Shown: positions 7,493 through 15,975, numbered from the stretch's first letter. The stretch: 35,542 bases of DNA from a virus (IMGVR_UViG_3300010334_002550:1-35542); one strand, 5' to 3'. A program made the numbers and translations. The notes: generated by a model from the sequence alone, not told the origin.

Positions 7493-8797
7493 ATGCCATC
7501 ACTTAGCTCCTTTATCAACTCAAGTCAATATTCATCAGAAAGCACAACAAACAAATTGTTGGCGGGCATGGATTTAGGCTCTGCATATGCCGGAATAACC
7601 TTTAACGGGGCATCAGGATCGGCAGGAAATGACCCCGGTGGCCTTTTTGGTTGGTTGATTTATTCTAGAAGATACAAATACACACCACAAAAAGGAAATA
7701 CTTACGATCCATATATTGTTTATACTAACCCACAAGATTTGGTTGGAGATTTAAATAAACTTGGTGGGATAACATATGCATTGGTTGGAACATCGGGTGG
7801 AGGTGGCACATATAGTCTATTCTTGAATACCGGTACCGTAAATAATGTTGTAAGATTGGCACCAACATCAATAGGAACAGATTTCTTACATGCTATAAAT
7901 TATTTGGCTTACGGTGGTACTCTTGTTGTGGCTCCAGATACAACGGGATTTGATTTATATCAAAATATCACAACAAATAAGTTAGATGTAATCATAGGAC
8001 AACAAGGGACAACTGCATTAGCACAATGGCTAATCAATCAAAAATATAGTGTAGGCATTTTCCCATCTGGCGCCGATAGCGCGGGTGTAACCGGAAATGG
8101 TTACACCATGGCAGATTATGCAACATTGTTTGGCGACAGCACTTTAGTATCAGGAACAACAGTAGCGAATAGAATTTTTAATGTGTATGGAATAAAAACT
8201 GTAACAAACCTAGATACAACTACTTTAGTAAGTGGAAGCAAACTTACCTACAGTATCCCTGCTGTAGGAGATGTTGGTGGCTTCTTTGCTAGATCTAAAA
8301 ACAGAAACCTTTTATACCTAAGTGTAGCCGGTTTAAATCTTTCAACCATATTGAATGGAACGATCAGTAACTCCATAGAGTGGAGTAATTCAATAAAAAC
8401 TGCTCTGAGAACAAACAGAGTAAACTTCTTTGTAAATCCAACGGCTTTACCACAATTTTTAGGTGCTGATTTAACAGGTGCAACAGCAAATTCCACAATT
8501 GTCCAAGAAGATAGAATTGGCGTTTCAAAACTTAAATCAGCAATCAACAACGATCTGACTACAATTGGATTGAAATATCTTTTCCAACCAAATGATGCTA
8601 CGACAAGATCGCATGTAACATCTGAAATTAAAACTGCTATAAGCAAATATTCACAATTTATATTTACACAAAATACACAAATAATTTGTGATAGCACTAA
8701 TAACACAGATCAAAGCAGCGTACTGGTTATGACTGTAGTTGTTCAACCAATACTCAGTTTGGATAGTTTTGAAGTAACAGTAACCGTCTCACAATAA
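7493..8797 (+). CDS. 18: Tail sheath protein gp18-like
   Basis: Encodes 434 residues. The conserved C-terminal sheath domain is clear: a segment starting GVSKLKSAINNDL, then LFQPNDATTRSHVTSEI, SKYSQFIFTQNTQIICDSTNN and a final beta hairpin V-V-V-Q-P-I-L-S-L-D-S-F-E-V-T-V. These strands form the handshake between subunits that lets the sheath contract. T4 gp18 has 659 residues; this version lacks much of the surface-exposed domains inserted in the middle and is therefore a compact sheath. It starts after a CTAAATA late promoter with a good Shine-Dalgarno and runs with a one-base stop/start overlap into gp19. Confidence 0.88.
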   Translation: MPSLSSFINSSQYSSESTTNKLLAGMDLGSAYAGITFNGASGSAGNDPGGLFGWLIYSRRYKYTPQKGNTYDPYIVYTNPQDLVGDLNKLGGITYALVGTSGGGGTYSLFLNTGTVNNVVRLAPTSIGTDFLHAINYLAYGGTLVVAPDTTGFDLYQNITTNKLDVIIGQQGTTALAQWLINQKYSVGIFPSGADSAGVTGNGYTMADYATLFGDSTLVSGTTVANRIFNVYGIKTVTNLDTTTLVSGSKLTYSIPAVGDVGGFFARSKNRNLLYLSVAGLNLSTILNGTISNSIEWSNSIKTALRTNRVNFFVNPTALPQFLGADLTGATANSTIVQEDRIGVSKLKSAINNDLTTIGLKYLFQPNDATTRSHVTSEIKTAISKYSQFIFTQNTQIICDSTNNTDQSSVLVMTVVVQPILSLDSFEVTVTVSQ

Positions 8798-9339
8798 TGG
8801 CAAATACAAACTCAATAATTAATTTTAAGAATGGGTTTAATGGCGGTACAAGAGCCAACAGATTTATCGTTGTTCCAGAATGGCCTAGTAAAGTGCCCCA
8901 TACACAGAATGATGCTTCATTCAAAATGGTTTCTGCTTCGTTGCCTGCTGTTCAAATAAACACAATTATAGTTCCATATAGAGGAAGAAATGTAACTTTT
9001 CCAGGTGATCGTCAATATAGTACTTGGGCTGTTGGTATGTATGATGACAACAACTCCACAAATTTGTGGAAGTCAATGCAGACTTGGACTGAATTGATGG
9101 ATGGTAGCATAAACCATACTGTTGATAATGATGATTATTCTTTTACCAAGTTGCAAACAACTTGGTTGGTAAAACAATTAGATTCAAACGGAAACATTTT
9201 AAAGACAATTACATTATATAAATGTTGGCCATCTGTTGTCGGTGAAATAAATTTGAGCATGACTGAGTTGGGATTTGTTGGATTCAGCACAACCCTTACT
9301 TTTGATTATATCAAAATTCAAGATAACTATAATAGTTAA
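8797..9339 (+). CDS. 19: Tail tube protein gp19-like, copy 1
   Basis: Encodes 180 residues; T4 gp19 is 163. The T4 tube layout is visible: an N-terminal G-G-T-R-A-N-R-F strand, the V-S-A-S-L-P-A-V segment, P-Y-R-G-R-N-V-T-F-P-G-D-R then Y-S-T-W-A-V-G, an exposed loop, LDSNGNILKTITLYKCWPS and a closing strand T-L-T-F-D-Y-I-K-I. gp19 stacks as hexamers forming the inner tube through which DNA leaves. It directly follows the sheath gene with a one-base overlap (TAATG). It is closely related to the next gene; this copy has the more gp19-like position, so it is the more likely main tube protein. Confidence 0.85.
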   Translation: MANTNSIINFKNGFNGGTRANRFIVVPEWPSKVPHTQNDASFKMVSASLPAVQINTIIVPYRGRNVTFPGDRQYSTWAVGMYDDNNSTNLWKSMQTWTELMDGSINHTVDNDDYSFTKLQTTWLVKQLDSNGNILKTITLYKCWPSVVGEINLSMTELGFVGFSTTLTFDYIKIQDNYNS

Positions 9340-9344
9340 TTACC

Positions 9345-9863
9345 ATGCTTAATGATTTCAAGAACAATTTCTTTGGTGGAACAAGAGCCAATAGATTTAG
9401 AATTACAGGAACTTTTCCCACCGGAGGTCAATTTACTGACTTTCATGTAAGAGCAGCAACAATTCCAAACACAGCATCCAAAACAATTTCATATGATTAT
9501 TTTGGAAGAAAATTTCATTATCCCGGTGAACGTGATTATGGAACTTGGTCTTTTACTGCATGGGATGATACGGGAAGCAATAATATCTGGGGACAGTTGC
9601 AGAAATGGCATGATAATATAAACAATCATGATACAAATATTAGCAATTTGGATGCCAGAAACTATAAAGCAGACAATTGGAAAATACAACATTTAGATCT
9701 AAATGGAAATGTAGACCCATTAAAAGAATTTGTTTTACATGGTTGTTGGCCGGCTGGAATTCAACAAATAACCCTAAATATGGGTAATCCAAATACGTTA
9801 AATAGTTTTAACGTTATTGTGGTTTTTGATTATGTCGAAATAACGAATATTACTAAACGATAA
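9345..9863 (+). CDS. Tail tube protein gp19-like, copy 2
   Basis: Encodes 172 residues and is plainly a paralogue of the preceding gene. Shared positions include N-G/F-F-G-G-T-R-A-N-R-F at the N-terminus, G-R-K-F-H-Y-P-G-E-R-D-Y-G-T-W-S in the middle, LDLNGN, G-C-W-P, and F-D-Y-V-E-I at the end. The surface loop (residues ~75-105, rich in His, Asn and Asp) differs most. Either the tail tube is built from two kinds of subunit, or this copy makes a special ring such as the tube start or tip. It lies five bases after copy 1 and eight before the portal gene, and is transcribed with them. Confidence 0.8.
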   Translation: MLNDFKNNFFGGTRANRFRITGTFPTGGQFTDFHVRAATIPNTASKTISYDYFGRKFHYPGERDYGTWSFTAWDDTGSNNIWGQLQKWHDNINNHDTNISNLDARNYKADNWKIQHLDLNGNVDPLKEFVLHGCWPAGIQQITLNMGNPNTLNSFNVIVVFDYVEITNITKR

Positions 9864-9871
9864 GGTGAAAA

Positions 9872-11443
9872 ATGGAATTAGATTTATTTGGATTTCAATT
9901 TGGAAAGAAAAAAACCGAGAAGGTAAATCAACAGGAAGTTTCGGTACAAGCATTTACCGCTCCTGAAGTTTATGATGGTACAATTACCATCGAGGCAGGT
10001 GGTTTCTTTGGAACTGCGCTAGATTATGGCGCAATGATGCGTGATGAAACGCAATCAATCATTCAATACAGAAATATGTCTGTATATCCCGAACTTGATA
10101 ATGCAATCGATGAGATTGTCAACGCAGCAATCGTACCGGGAACAGACCATAAGCCAGTAAAATTGGATTTATCTAATTGTCCAGTTTCAGATAATATCAA
10201 AACAAAAATATACAAAGAGTTTGAAACCATTTTGCATTTATTGGATTTCAATCACAAATCATATGAAATTTTTAGACGTTGGTACATAGATTCTAAAATT
10301 TATTATAACATAGTAATAAATAAAGATCTTCCAAGTGAAGGAATTCAAGATATCATTCCAATTGATCCTCTCAAGATCAAAAAGGTAAGAAAAGTAAATA
10401 AAGAACACAATAAGGGCAACAGCAATCAAGTGTTGCAAGTTGTAAAAGACATAGAAGAATACTATGTTTATACAAATACCGATAAAGAATCATATGTAAT
10501 GACTGGACCTCAGGGTCTCCATCTATCTTTGGATAGCGTTGTATATGTCCCCTCGGGATTGGTAGATTTAAATAGCAAAAGAGTTTTAGGATATTTGCAC
10601 AAAGCCATTCGTCCACTAAACATGTTGAGACAGATGGAAGATGCTTTGTTGGTTTATAGAATTGCTCGTGCACCAGAACGCCGCGTATTTTACGTTGATG
10701 TTGGCCAATTACCAAAACAAAAAGCCGAACAATATATGCGTGATATGATGAGCAGATTCCGCACAAAACTCACATATAACCAAGATACAGGTGAAGTTCG
10801 TGATGAACGAAAATATCTTTCAGTTTTGGAAGATTATTGGTTGCCTCGCCGTGAAGGTTCAAGAGGAACCGAAATCACAACCTTACCCGGCGCACAATCT
10901 CTTTCGCAAATTGAAGATGCGGAATATTTCAAGAAAAAATTATATGGAAGTTTGAATGTTCCATTGAGTCGTTTGCAACCAGAAACAAATGGTTTCAATA
11001 TGGGACGGTCAACAGAAATAACAAGAGAAGAAATTAAATTCTATAAATTCATTGACAGATTGAGATATCAATTTTCCAGACTTTTCTTGGATGCTTTGCG
11101 CGTTCAGTTGTTGTTGAAAGGCGTGATGACCGATGAAGACTGGATCCATCTCAGATCAGATATCAAGTTTGTATTCAATACAGACAATTATTTCTGGGAT
11201 TTGAAAGAATCTGAAATTTTGGCTGAACGCCTAAAGATGCTTGGTTATGTAGAACCATACATCGGTAAATATTTTTCAACTGAATATGTTAAGAAAAATA
11301 TTCTCAAATATCCACCAGAAGACTTGCAAGAACTTGAAAAACAAATGGCTACTGATCGTCAACGAATTGCACAAGAGCAGGCTGCTGCGGCGGCGCAACA
11401 GGCTGCACAAGCAGGTCAAGGTGGCCAACAACAAACAGGTTAA
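9872..11443 (+). CDS. 20: Portal protein gp20-like
   Basis: Encodes 523 residues, almost the same as T4 gp20 (524). The conserved core reads YWLPRREGSRGTEITTLPG, then a run of A-Q-S-L-S-Q-I-E-D-A-E-Y-F-K-K-K-L-Y and N-V-P-L-S-R-L. Portal dodecamers sit at one head vertex, initiate prohead assembly and pass DNA. An N-terminal lead is followed by G-G-F-F-G-T-A-L-D-Y and Y-P-E-L-D-N-A-I-D-E-I-V-N. The C-terminus is an Ala/Gln/Gly-rich tail of about 30 residues, likely disordered. AAGGTG just before the ATG serves as Shine-Dalgarno. Confidence 0.95.
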   Translation: MELDLFGFQFGKKKTEKVNQQEVSVQAFTAPEVYDGTITIEAGGFFGTALDYGAMMRDETQSIIQYRNMSVYPELDNAIDEIVNAAIVPGTDHKPVKLDLSNCPVSDNIKTKIYKEFETILHLLDFNHKSYEIFRRWYIDSKIYYNIVINKDLPSEGIQDIIPIDPLKIKKVRKVNKEHNKGNSNQVLQVVKDIEEYYVYTNTDKESYVMTGPQGLHLSLDSVVYVPSGLVDLNSKRVLGYLHKAIRPLNMLRQMEDALLVYRIARAPERRVFYVDVGQLPKQKAEQYMRDMMSRFRTKLTYNQDTGEVRDERKYLSVLEDYWLPRREGSRGTEITTLPGAQSLSQIEDAEYFKKKLYGSLNVPLSRLQPETNGFNMGRSTEITREEIKFYKFIDRLRYQFSRLFLDALRVQLLLKGVMTDEDWIHLRSDIKFVFNTDNYFWDLKESEILAERLKMLGYVEPYIGKYFSTEYVKKNILKYPPEDLQELEKQMATDRQRIAQEQAAAAAQQAAQAGQGGQQQTG

Positions 11444-11445
11444 TC

Positions 11446-11859
11446 ATGAAATATATCACAGAAGTATTGCTAAAACATGGAATAAAAGGATTATTGTCTG
11501 AAAATGGAGAATTTTTCAAACAAAATATAACCCAAGCATTGGCAATCAAACTAGATGAAACTGTGAAGGAAACCAGATTAGAAATCAATAAGAAACTATT
11601 GTTTAGAGAACAATATACACAAGATACCCCAGAGGTAGCGGATTTCATCAATTTTATAAAAACATTTAATCCGGGAACTTATACCTTTAAAAATGGATCT
11701 AATATAAATATTACAGAATCTGAGATAAAGTTATTGACAAAATTGTTTGAATCTTTAAATCCAACAAATAGACAGAAAATGGTTTCCGAGATTCTAACAG
11801 ATGGCGGCATATTTAAGGAACACATCTCATTCTCAAAGAAAGTAACGAATTTACTATGA
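11446..11859 (+). CDS. Putative prohead core protein (gp67/gp68 position)
   Basis: Encodes 137 residues between portal and protease, where T4 has the small core genes 67 and 68. I cannot match it by sequence. The protein is charged and largely helical. It has L/I-x-E sites near the N-terminus (YITE at residues 3-6, LLSE at 16-19), which fit the T4 protease cleavage rule (Leu/Ile-x-Glu), as expected of an internal core protein. Its stop overlaps the next small gene (ATGA). Function as a scaffold-core component is inferred from location and these sites; T4 gp68 is 141 residues, similar in length. Confidence 0.55.
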   Translation: MKYITEVLLKHGIKGLLSENGEFFKQNITQALAIKLDETVKETRLEINKKLLFREQYTQDTPEVADFINFIKTFNPGTYTFKNGSNINITESEIKLLTKLFESLNPTNRQKMVSEILTDGGIFKEHISFSKKVTNLL

Positions 11860-12020
11860 AAAATAACATCCGTCAAATGATTAAGCAAGTAATCGAAGAA
11901 AACGCCGTCAACTTCAAGGATAACACCTCCAAAGTTCTATACGGAAAAGTTGCACAACGTCTTCAAGAACAATACAAGACTGTTGCCAGTTCCATTATGT
12001 CCAAGAAAGAACAAAAATGA
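11856..12020 (+). CDS. Small prohead core-like protein, 54 residues
   Basis: A short gene of 54 codons plus stop fills the space between the previous gene and gp21, joined to both by overlaps (ATGA at each end). The product is highly basic and helical: it begins MKNNIRQMIKQVIEENAV and continues with K-V-L-Y-G-K-V-A-Q-R-L-Q-E-Q-Y-K-T-V-A and a Lys-rich end. Two small core genes between portal and protease is the T4 arrangement (67 and 68), which supports a core or internal protein role. A codon-phase-preserving fit at both ends and the absence of any alternative frame make the gene real; the function is inferred. Confidence 0.65.
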   Translation: MKNNIRQMIKQVIEENAVNFKDNTSKVLYGKVAQRLQEQYKTVASSIMSKKEQK

Positions 12021-12661
12021 AGCTGATCACTGAGTTAACAGAAGATATAAAGTACATCAAAGAGAATGTCGGCAACGGTGAAAAAGCATATTTCATCGAA
12101 GGTGTCTTTATGCAAGCCAGCGTAAAGAACCGCAACGGAAGAGTATATCCTCAAGGTATTCTTATAAATGAATGCAAAAGATATATCAGAGAGTATGTTG
12201 ATAAAGGTCGCGCTCTTGGTGAATTGAACCATCCAACTGGACCGACAGTTAATCTTGATCGTGTTTCTCACATTATCAAAGAACTACATGAAGACGGTAA
12301 CACCATTTTTGGTAAAGCCAAAATTATGGATACACCAATGGGTAAAATTGTAAAAAACCTTATTGAAGAAGGTGCACAATTAGGAGTATCTACCCGTGGT
12401 ATGGGTTCACTGAAATCCAAGAATGGTTATCAAGAAGTTCAAGAAGACTTCATGCTTGCTGCCGTAGATATCGTTGCAGATCCATCTGCTCCAAATGCAT
12501 TCGTAAACGGAATAATGGAAGGTAGAGAATGGATGTTCGTAGAAGGAACATGGCAAGAACGTGAAGCAGCAGCAGCCAGAAGACTTATACACAATTCTTC
12601 AAAAAGAGATCTCAACAAGAATATCGTTAAAGTATTTAACGATTACTTCAGAAAAATTTGA
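12017..12661 (+). CDS. 21: Prohead core protease gp21-like
   Basis: Encodes 214 residues, like T4 gp21 (212). Motifs of the herpesvirus/T4 protease fold are visible: I-E-G-V-F-M-Q-A-S-V-K-N-R-N-G-R-V-Y-P near residues 28-45, GELNHP (H72) and L-G-V-S-T-R-G-M-G-S (S125), which supply the His and Ser of the catalytic centre, then A-A-V-D-I-V-A-D-P-S-A-P-N. The enzyme trims scaffold and capsid proteins after prohead assembly at Leu/Ile-x-Glu sites. Its own N-terminus has two such sites (LITE, LTE), consistent with self-processing. It is coupled to the small core gene upstream. Confidence 0.92.
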   Translation: MKLITELTEDIKYIKENVGNGEKAYFIEGVFMQASVKNRNGRVYPQGILINECKRYIREYVDKGRALGELNHPTGPTVNLDRVSHIIKELHEDGNTIFGKAKIMDTPMGKIVKNLIEEGAQLGVSTRGMGSLKSKNGYQEVQEDFMLAAVDIVADPSAPNAFVNGIMEGREWMFVEGTWQEREAAAARRLIHNSSKRDLNKNIVKVFNDYFRKI

Positions 12662-13332
12662 TAAATCAGATGCTACTTCCACACACAAAAAATTACTTGA
12701 TTGAATCTTTGAATAAACATTCAACTTCGGATGTTAATTCGGAATTCTATAAAGAAGTTGTTGGATTGATGGAAGCGGGTGGTGGTGCTGGAACCGGAAT
12801 GGATGCAAGTAATCCATCAAAAAAGAAAAAACCAAATGAAGAGGAATCTCCAATAGAAACCGATCCAACCAGTTATGCGGCTATGTACGCAGCCGGAAAG
12901 GGTTTGGGGGCTTTGGCTGATACTGTAGATTCTCTTGGTGTGGCCGGAAATTTGGCAGGGTATGCTGGTGCAAAACTTTTAAAACATATTCCCGGAATTG
13001 AAAATGTTCCTATTTTAGGTGATGCTGCCAAACTAGTTGCTTCTGGTGCCGTAACTCCATTCCCCAATTTGATGGGGGCCGCTTTAAGAAATTTGTCTGA
13101 TGTCTCTGGAGCCAATTGGTTCGATGCAAACTTTAAAAATATTGGACATGCTCAAAATGCTTTGGCTGCACAGGGTGCTGGTAAGCCATTTACACCATTG
13201 ATTGTTCCTCAGAGAGAAGAACCAAATCCAACTGATTTTAGTTTGCAAAGCAAACAAAACAAAGCAATACAAGCAGCCAAAACTGCAGAAACAGCAAAGA
13301 GATATCGTAGCATGGGCTACAATATTCCTTAA
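12658..13332 (+). CDS. Unknown Ala/Gly-rich protein between protease and scaffold, probable head protein
   Basis: Encodes 224 residues if a TTG overlapping the gp21 stop (TTGA) is used, or 220 from the ATG at 12670. I do not recognise it. It contains N-terminal sites of the protease type (YLIE, residues 13-16, and GLMEAGGG with the expected cut after E39), a Lys/Glu-rich linker, then a Gly/Ala-rich hydrophobic region (residues ~70-150) with alternating short helices, and a polar C-terminus. The position between gp21 and gp22 and the cleavable-looking N-terminus argue for a packaged internal or core protein. T4 has no gene at this place. Whether the hydrophobic region inserts into a membrane (for example as an ejected protein) cannot be told. 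Confidence 0.65.
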   Translation: MINQMLLPHTKNYLIESLNKHSTSDVNSEFYKEVVGLMEAGGGAGTGMDASNPSKKKKPNEEESPIETDPTSYAAMYAAGKGLGALADTVDSLGVAGNLAGYAGAKLLKHIPGIENVPILGDAAKLVASGAVTPFPNLMGAALRNLSDVSGANWFDANFKNIGHAQNALAAQGAGKPFTPLIVPQREEPNPTDFSLQSKQNKAIQAAKTAETAKRYRSMGYNIP

Positions 13333-13344
13333 TTTTAAAAACTA

Positions 13345-13351
13345 CTAAATA
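13345..13351 (+). promoter_or_regulatory. Late promoter CTAAATA before gp22
   Basis: CTAAATATTTTACAAGGATT precedes the gp22 ATG: the box is followed at a short distance by an AAGGA Shine-Dalgarno (13358-13362) and the ATG at 13373. It is nearly identical to the arrangement before gp18. It lies in a 40-base gap with no other signal. Confidence 0.65.
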
Positions 13352-13372
13352 TTTTACAAGGATTCCTTTAAT

Positions 13373-14425
13373 ATGAAAAATACAAAAAAGAATATGATTT
13401 CAGAGACCCAACAAATGGGCGGACAACTAAAATCCCCAGTTGATGCAACTGGAAAGGGTGTTTATGACATGACTGGTAAAACGTCATTCATTCCAGCCCC
13501 ATACGATACAACTCAAGTTCCAAGTGTACAATCTTCTCTTAATGCACAAGGAGTTCCAGTGACACAAAGAACTGCTCCGGGTGCAGCAGCAACATCTGCA
13601 TATAAAGATACTGCCGAGGGTGAAGGTGTAGACCAAGCAACTTTACACAATGCCGCTGAAGGTGGCGAAGCAGAAGAACATGAAGAAGAATTAGAAGAAG
13701 CCCGAGAAGAATTTAGAAACGCTCTAGTTTCTCTTCTAGGTGAAAATGTAGACCCTTCTTTGGTCAGCCAACTAGAAGCCATCTTTGAGGCTGCTGTTAC
13801 TGATCGTGTAAATAATACTGTTGCAACAATCGTAGAAGGCGTTGATTCCAACGTCAAGACCTATCTCGACAATGTTACCGAATCTTTGGTAGAAAAGGTT
13901 GATGACTATCTAGACTATGTTGTCGAAGAATGGATGACCGACAATGCAGTAGCAGTCGAACAAGGAATCAAGACTCAAATCGCTGAAAACTTCATCAGCG
14001 GATTGAAGAACCTTTTTGAGAATCACTACATTGATGTTCCTGCAGAGAAGTATAATGTTCTAGATGAACTTTATGCCCAAAACAGAGAGCTTGAAACCAA
14101 ATTAAACGAATCCTTCAAGCAAAACATGGAACTTCGCAAAGAAGTTTCCTTGACAGAGTGCGCAGGCATCTTTGTAGCTGAAACACGTGATCTCGCTGAT
14201 ACACAAGTTTCCAAGTTGCAAAACTTGATGGAAAATGTTAATTTTGGAAGCCCCGAGGAATACCGCGAAAAACTCGTTGCTATTCGTGAAAATTACCTCA
14301 GAAACCGTCCAACTCAAACTCGCGTTGTCGAGCCCGAACAAACATTCTCACCCGTAAAACAAGTTCCAACTACCCTCGTAGAGGGATATGCTGGAGCCTT
14401 AGGTAGACTAAACAAAAAAGTCTAA
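13373..14425 (+). CDS. 22: Prohead scaffold protein gp22-like
   Basis: Encodes 350 residues (T4 gp22 is 269). After a Thr/Gln/Ser-rich disordered N-terminus comes a very acidic stretch (E-E-H-E-E-E-L-E-E-A-R-E-E) and then a long helical region, typical of the main core protein of the T4 prohead. The helices are spaced with regular hydrophobic residues, consistent with coiled coils. Possible protease sites are ISE at 9-11 near the start and LVE close to the C-terminus, where the scaffold would be destroyed after assembly. It sits immediately before gp23 under its own late promoter. Base composition here is less AT-biased than in the sugar region. Confidence 0.88.
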   Translation: MKNTKKNMISETQQMGGQLKSPVDATGKGVYDMTGKTSFIPAPYDTTQVPSVQSSLNAQGVPVTQRTAPGAAATSAYKDTAEGEGVDQATLHNAAEGGEAEEHEEELEEAREEFRNALVSLLGENVDPSLVSQLEAIFEAAVTDRVNNTVATIVEGVDSNVKTYLDNVTESLVEKVDDYLDYVVEEWMTDNAVAVEQGIKTQIAENFISGLKNLFENHYIDVPAEKYNVLDELYAQNRELETKLNESFKQNMELRKEVSLTECAGIFVAETRDLADTQVSKLQNLMENVNFGSPEEYREKLVAIRENYLRNRPTQTRVVEPEQTFSPVKQVPTTLVEGYAGALGRLNKKV

Positions 14426-14437
14426 AAATTCACTTTA

Positions 14438-14444
14438 CTAAATA
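14438..14444 (+). promoter_or_regulatory. Late promoter CTAAATA before gp23
   Basis: CTAAATA is followed by ATTTTAACTCAT and a strong AGGAGA Shine-Dalgarno (14458-14463), with the ATG at 14474. The combination of a late box with the best ribosome site in the window fits the need for thousands of copies of the capsid protein. Confidence 0.7.
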
Positions 14445-14473
14445 ATTTTAACTCATTAGGAGATATAACTACA

Positions 14474-15913
14474 ATGCAATTTCAAGACAATACGCCATAT
14501 GATATTTTGACTGAGAAGTGGAATCCCGTACTAGATCACGAGGCTCTCCCTTCCATCAAAGACGATTACCGTAAGAAGGTTACTGCCGTTCTTCTCGAGA
14601 ACCAAGAGCAAGCCCTTCGTCAACAACACCTCTACGAAGATATGGGTGGTAACAGCAACCTCGGTGGTCCAGCCACCTCAACCGGTTACAACACTGGCCA
14701 AGTTTCTGGTTACGATCCAGTCCTCATCTCATTGATTCGCCGTTCTATGCCAAATCTAATGGCATATGATATTTGCGGCGTTCAACCAATGACTGCCCCC
14801 ACTGGTCTAATTTTCGCCATGCGTGCTAACTACGGCTTCTCTGGTGCAAATGGTTCTTATTCGAGCAATGCTTATACCGAAGCCATGTTCCAAGAGCCAC
14901 AAGCCGCCTTCGGTGGTTGCGGTTGGACCTTGGGCGCATTCGGTGGAATCACTGCTGGCTGGGGTAACTCTGCTGGTTGGAACTATACATCAGGTGTAAC
15001 ATCTACCGCTGCACAATTGGGTGCTCTTCGCGGTATTCTCACCAACTACGGTGAAGGTATCGGTAGTGCTGCAGGTGCAGGTGGTGCAGCTTATGCATCA
15101 TGGAACCAAATGAACTTCAGCATTGACCGTGTTGCAGTTCAAGCCCGTACACGCGCACTGGCCAGCAACTATACAGTTGAACTTGCTCAAGACCTCAAGG
15201 CCGTTCACGGTCTCGATGCCGAAGCAGAGTTGGCTAACCTACTTAGCACTGAAATTCTTGCCGAAATCAATCGTGAAATCGTTAAGACCATTTATTACGT
15301 TGCTAAGTCTGGTTCACAACAAAAAGATTTGGCTGGTGCAGGTAATGGTAACTATGACGTAGATCTCGACACCGATGGTCGTTGGTCTGCCGAACGTTTC
15401 CGTGGTCTTAGCTTCCAAATTGAACGTGAATGCAATGCAATCGCCAAGGAAACTCGTCGTGGTAAGGGTAACTTCATCATCTGCGATAGCGATACCGCAG
15501 CAGCCCTCGCCATGTCTGGTTTCATGAGTCTCAGCCCAGCAATTGCTCCACAATTGAACGCTGATGATACTCAAAGCAACTTTGCAGGTATCTTGAGTGG
15601 CAAGATCAAGGTCTACATCGATCCATATTCACCACTAGGCGTCAACTTCTTCGTTGCTGGCTATAAGGGTGAATCACCATACGATGCTGGTCTCTTCTAC
15701 TGCCCATACGTTCCGCTACAAATGGTACGTGCAGTTGATCCCAACACTTTCCAACCCCGTATTGCGTTCAAGACCCGTTATGGTGTAGTTGCTAACCCCT
15801 TCGTTCTCAACAACACTACTAAGGCTCCAGATGCAGATAACTTGACTGCTGGTTTGAACCAATACTACCGTTTGACCAACTTGCAGAACCTCCACGGTAA
15901 CACTGCTTTCTGA
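14474..15913 (+). CDS. 23: Major capsid protein gp23-like
   Basis: Encodes 479 residues (T4 gp23 is 521). It has the HK97-type capsid sequence of T4-like phages: Y-D-P-V-L-I-S-L-I-R-R-S-M-P-N-L-M-A-Y-D-I-C-G-V-Q-P-M, then Y-G-E-G-I-G in the insertion region, a long helical spine (residues ~235-275), RRGKGNFIICDSDTAAALA and a C-terminal A-F-K-T-R-Y-G-V-V-A-N-P-F. Residues 53-55 (LYE, followed by DMGG) are a good gp21 cleavage site for removing the N-terminal propeptide. Codons ending in C are clearly more frequent here than elsewhere in the window, as expected of a very highly expressed gene. It ends just before a strong terminator. Confidence 0.96.
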   Translation: MQFQDNTPYDILTEKWNPVLDHEALPSIKDDYRKKVTAVLLENQEQALRQQHLYEDMGGNSNLGGPATSTGYNTGQVSGYDPVLISLIRRSMPNLMAYDICGVQPMTAPTGLIFAMRANYGFSGANGSYSSNAYTEAMFQEPQAAFGGCGWTLGAFGGITAGWGNSAGWNYTSGVTSTAAQLGALRGILTNYGEGIGSAAGAGGAAYASWNQMNFSIDRVAVQARTRALASNYTVELAQDLKAVHGLDAEAELANLLSTEILAEINREIVKTIYYVAKSGSQQKDLAGAGNGNYDVDLDTDGRWSAERFRGLSFQIERECNAIAKETRRGKGNFIICDSDTAAALAMSGFMSLSPAIAPQLNADDTQSNFAGILSGKIKVYIDPYSPLGVNFFVAGYKGESPYDAGLFYCPYVPLQMVRAVDPNTFQPRIAFKTRYGVVANPFVLNNTTKAPDADNLTAGLNQYYRLTNLQNLHGNTAF

Positions 15914-15938
15914 TCTTACGGAAAGTAAGCAACAATTC

Positions 15939-15975
15939 AAAGACCTCCCCAGAAATGGGGAGGTCTTTCGTTTTG
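15939..15975 (+). terminator. Intrinsic terminator after gp23
   Basis: AAAGACCTCCCC (15939-15950) and GGGGAGGTCTTT (15957-15968) form a perfect 12-bp stem with a 6-base loop (AGAAAT), followed by CGTTTT. It lies 25 bases after the gp23 stop and is the strongest hairpin in the window, so it should end the head-gene transcript. Confidence 0.9.

Noticed and set aside
8248-8706. Leftward frame of 152 codons inside gp18
   Set aside because: It lies wholly opposite the strongly supported sheath gene and has no recognisable motifs.
10377-10766. Leftward frame of 129 codons inside the portal gene
   Set aside because: Shadow of the conserved gp20 reading frame.
13513-13857. Leftward Ser/Ala-rich frame inside gp22
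   Set aside because: Its Ser-rich composition is the complement of the Glu/Ala-rich scaffold codons, so it is not an independent gene.
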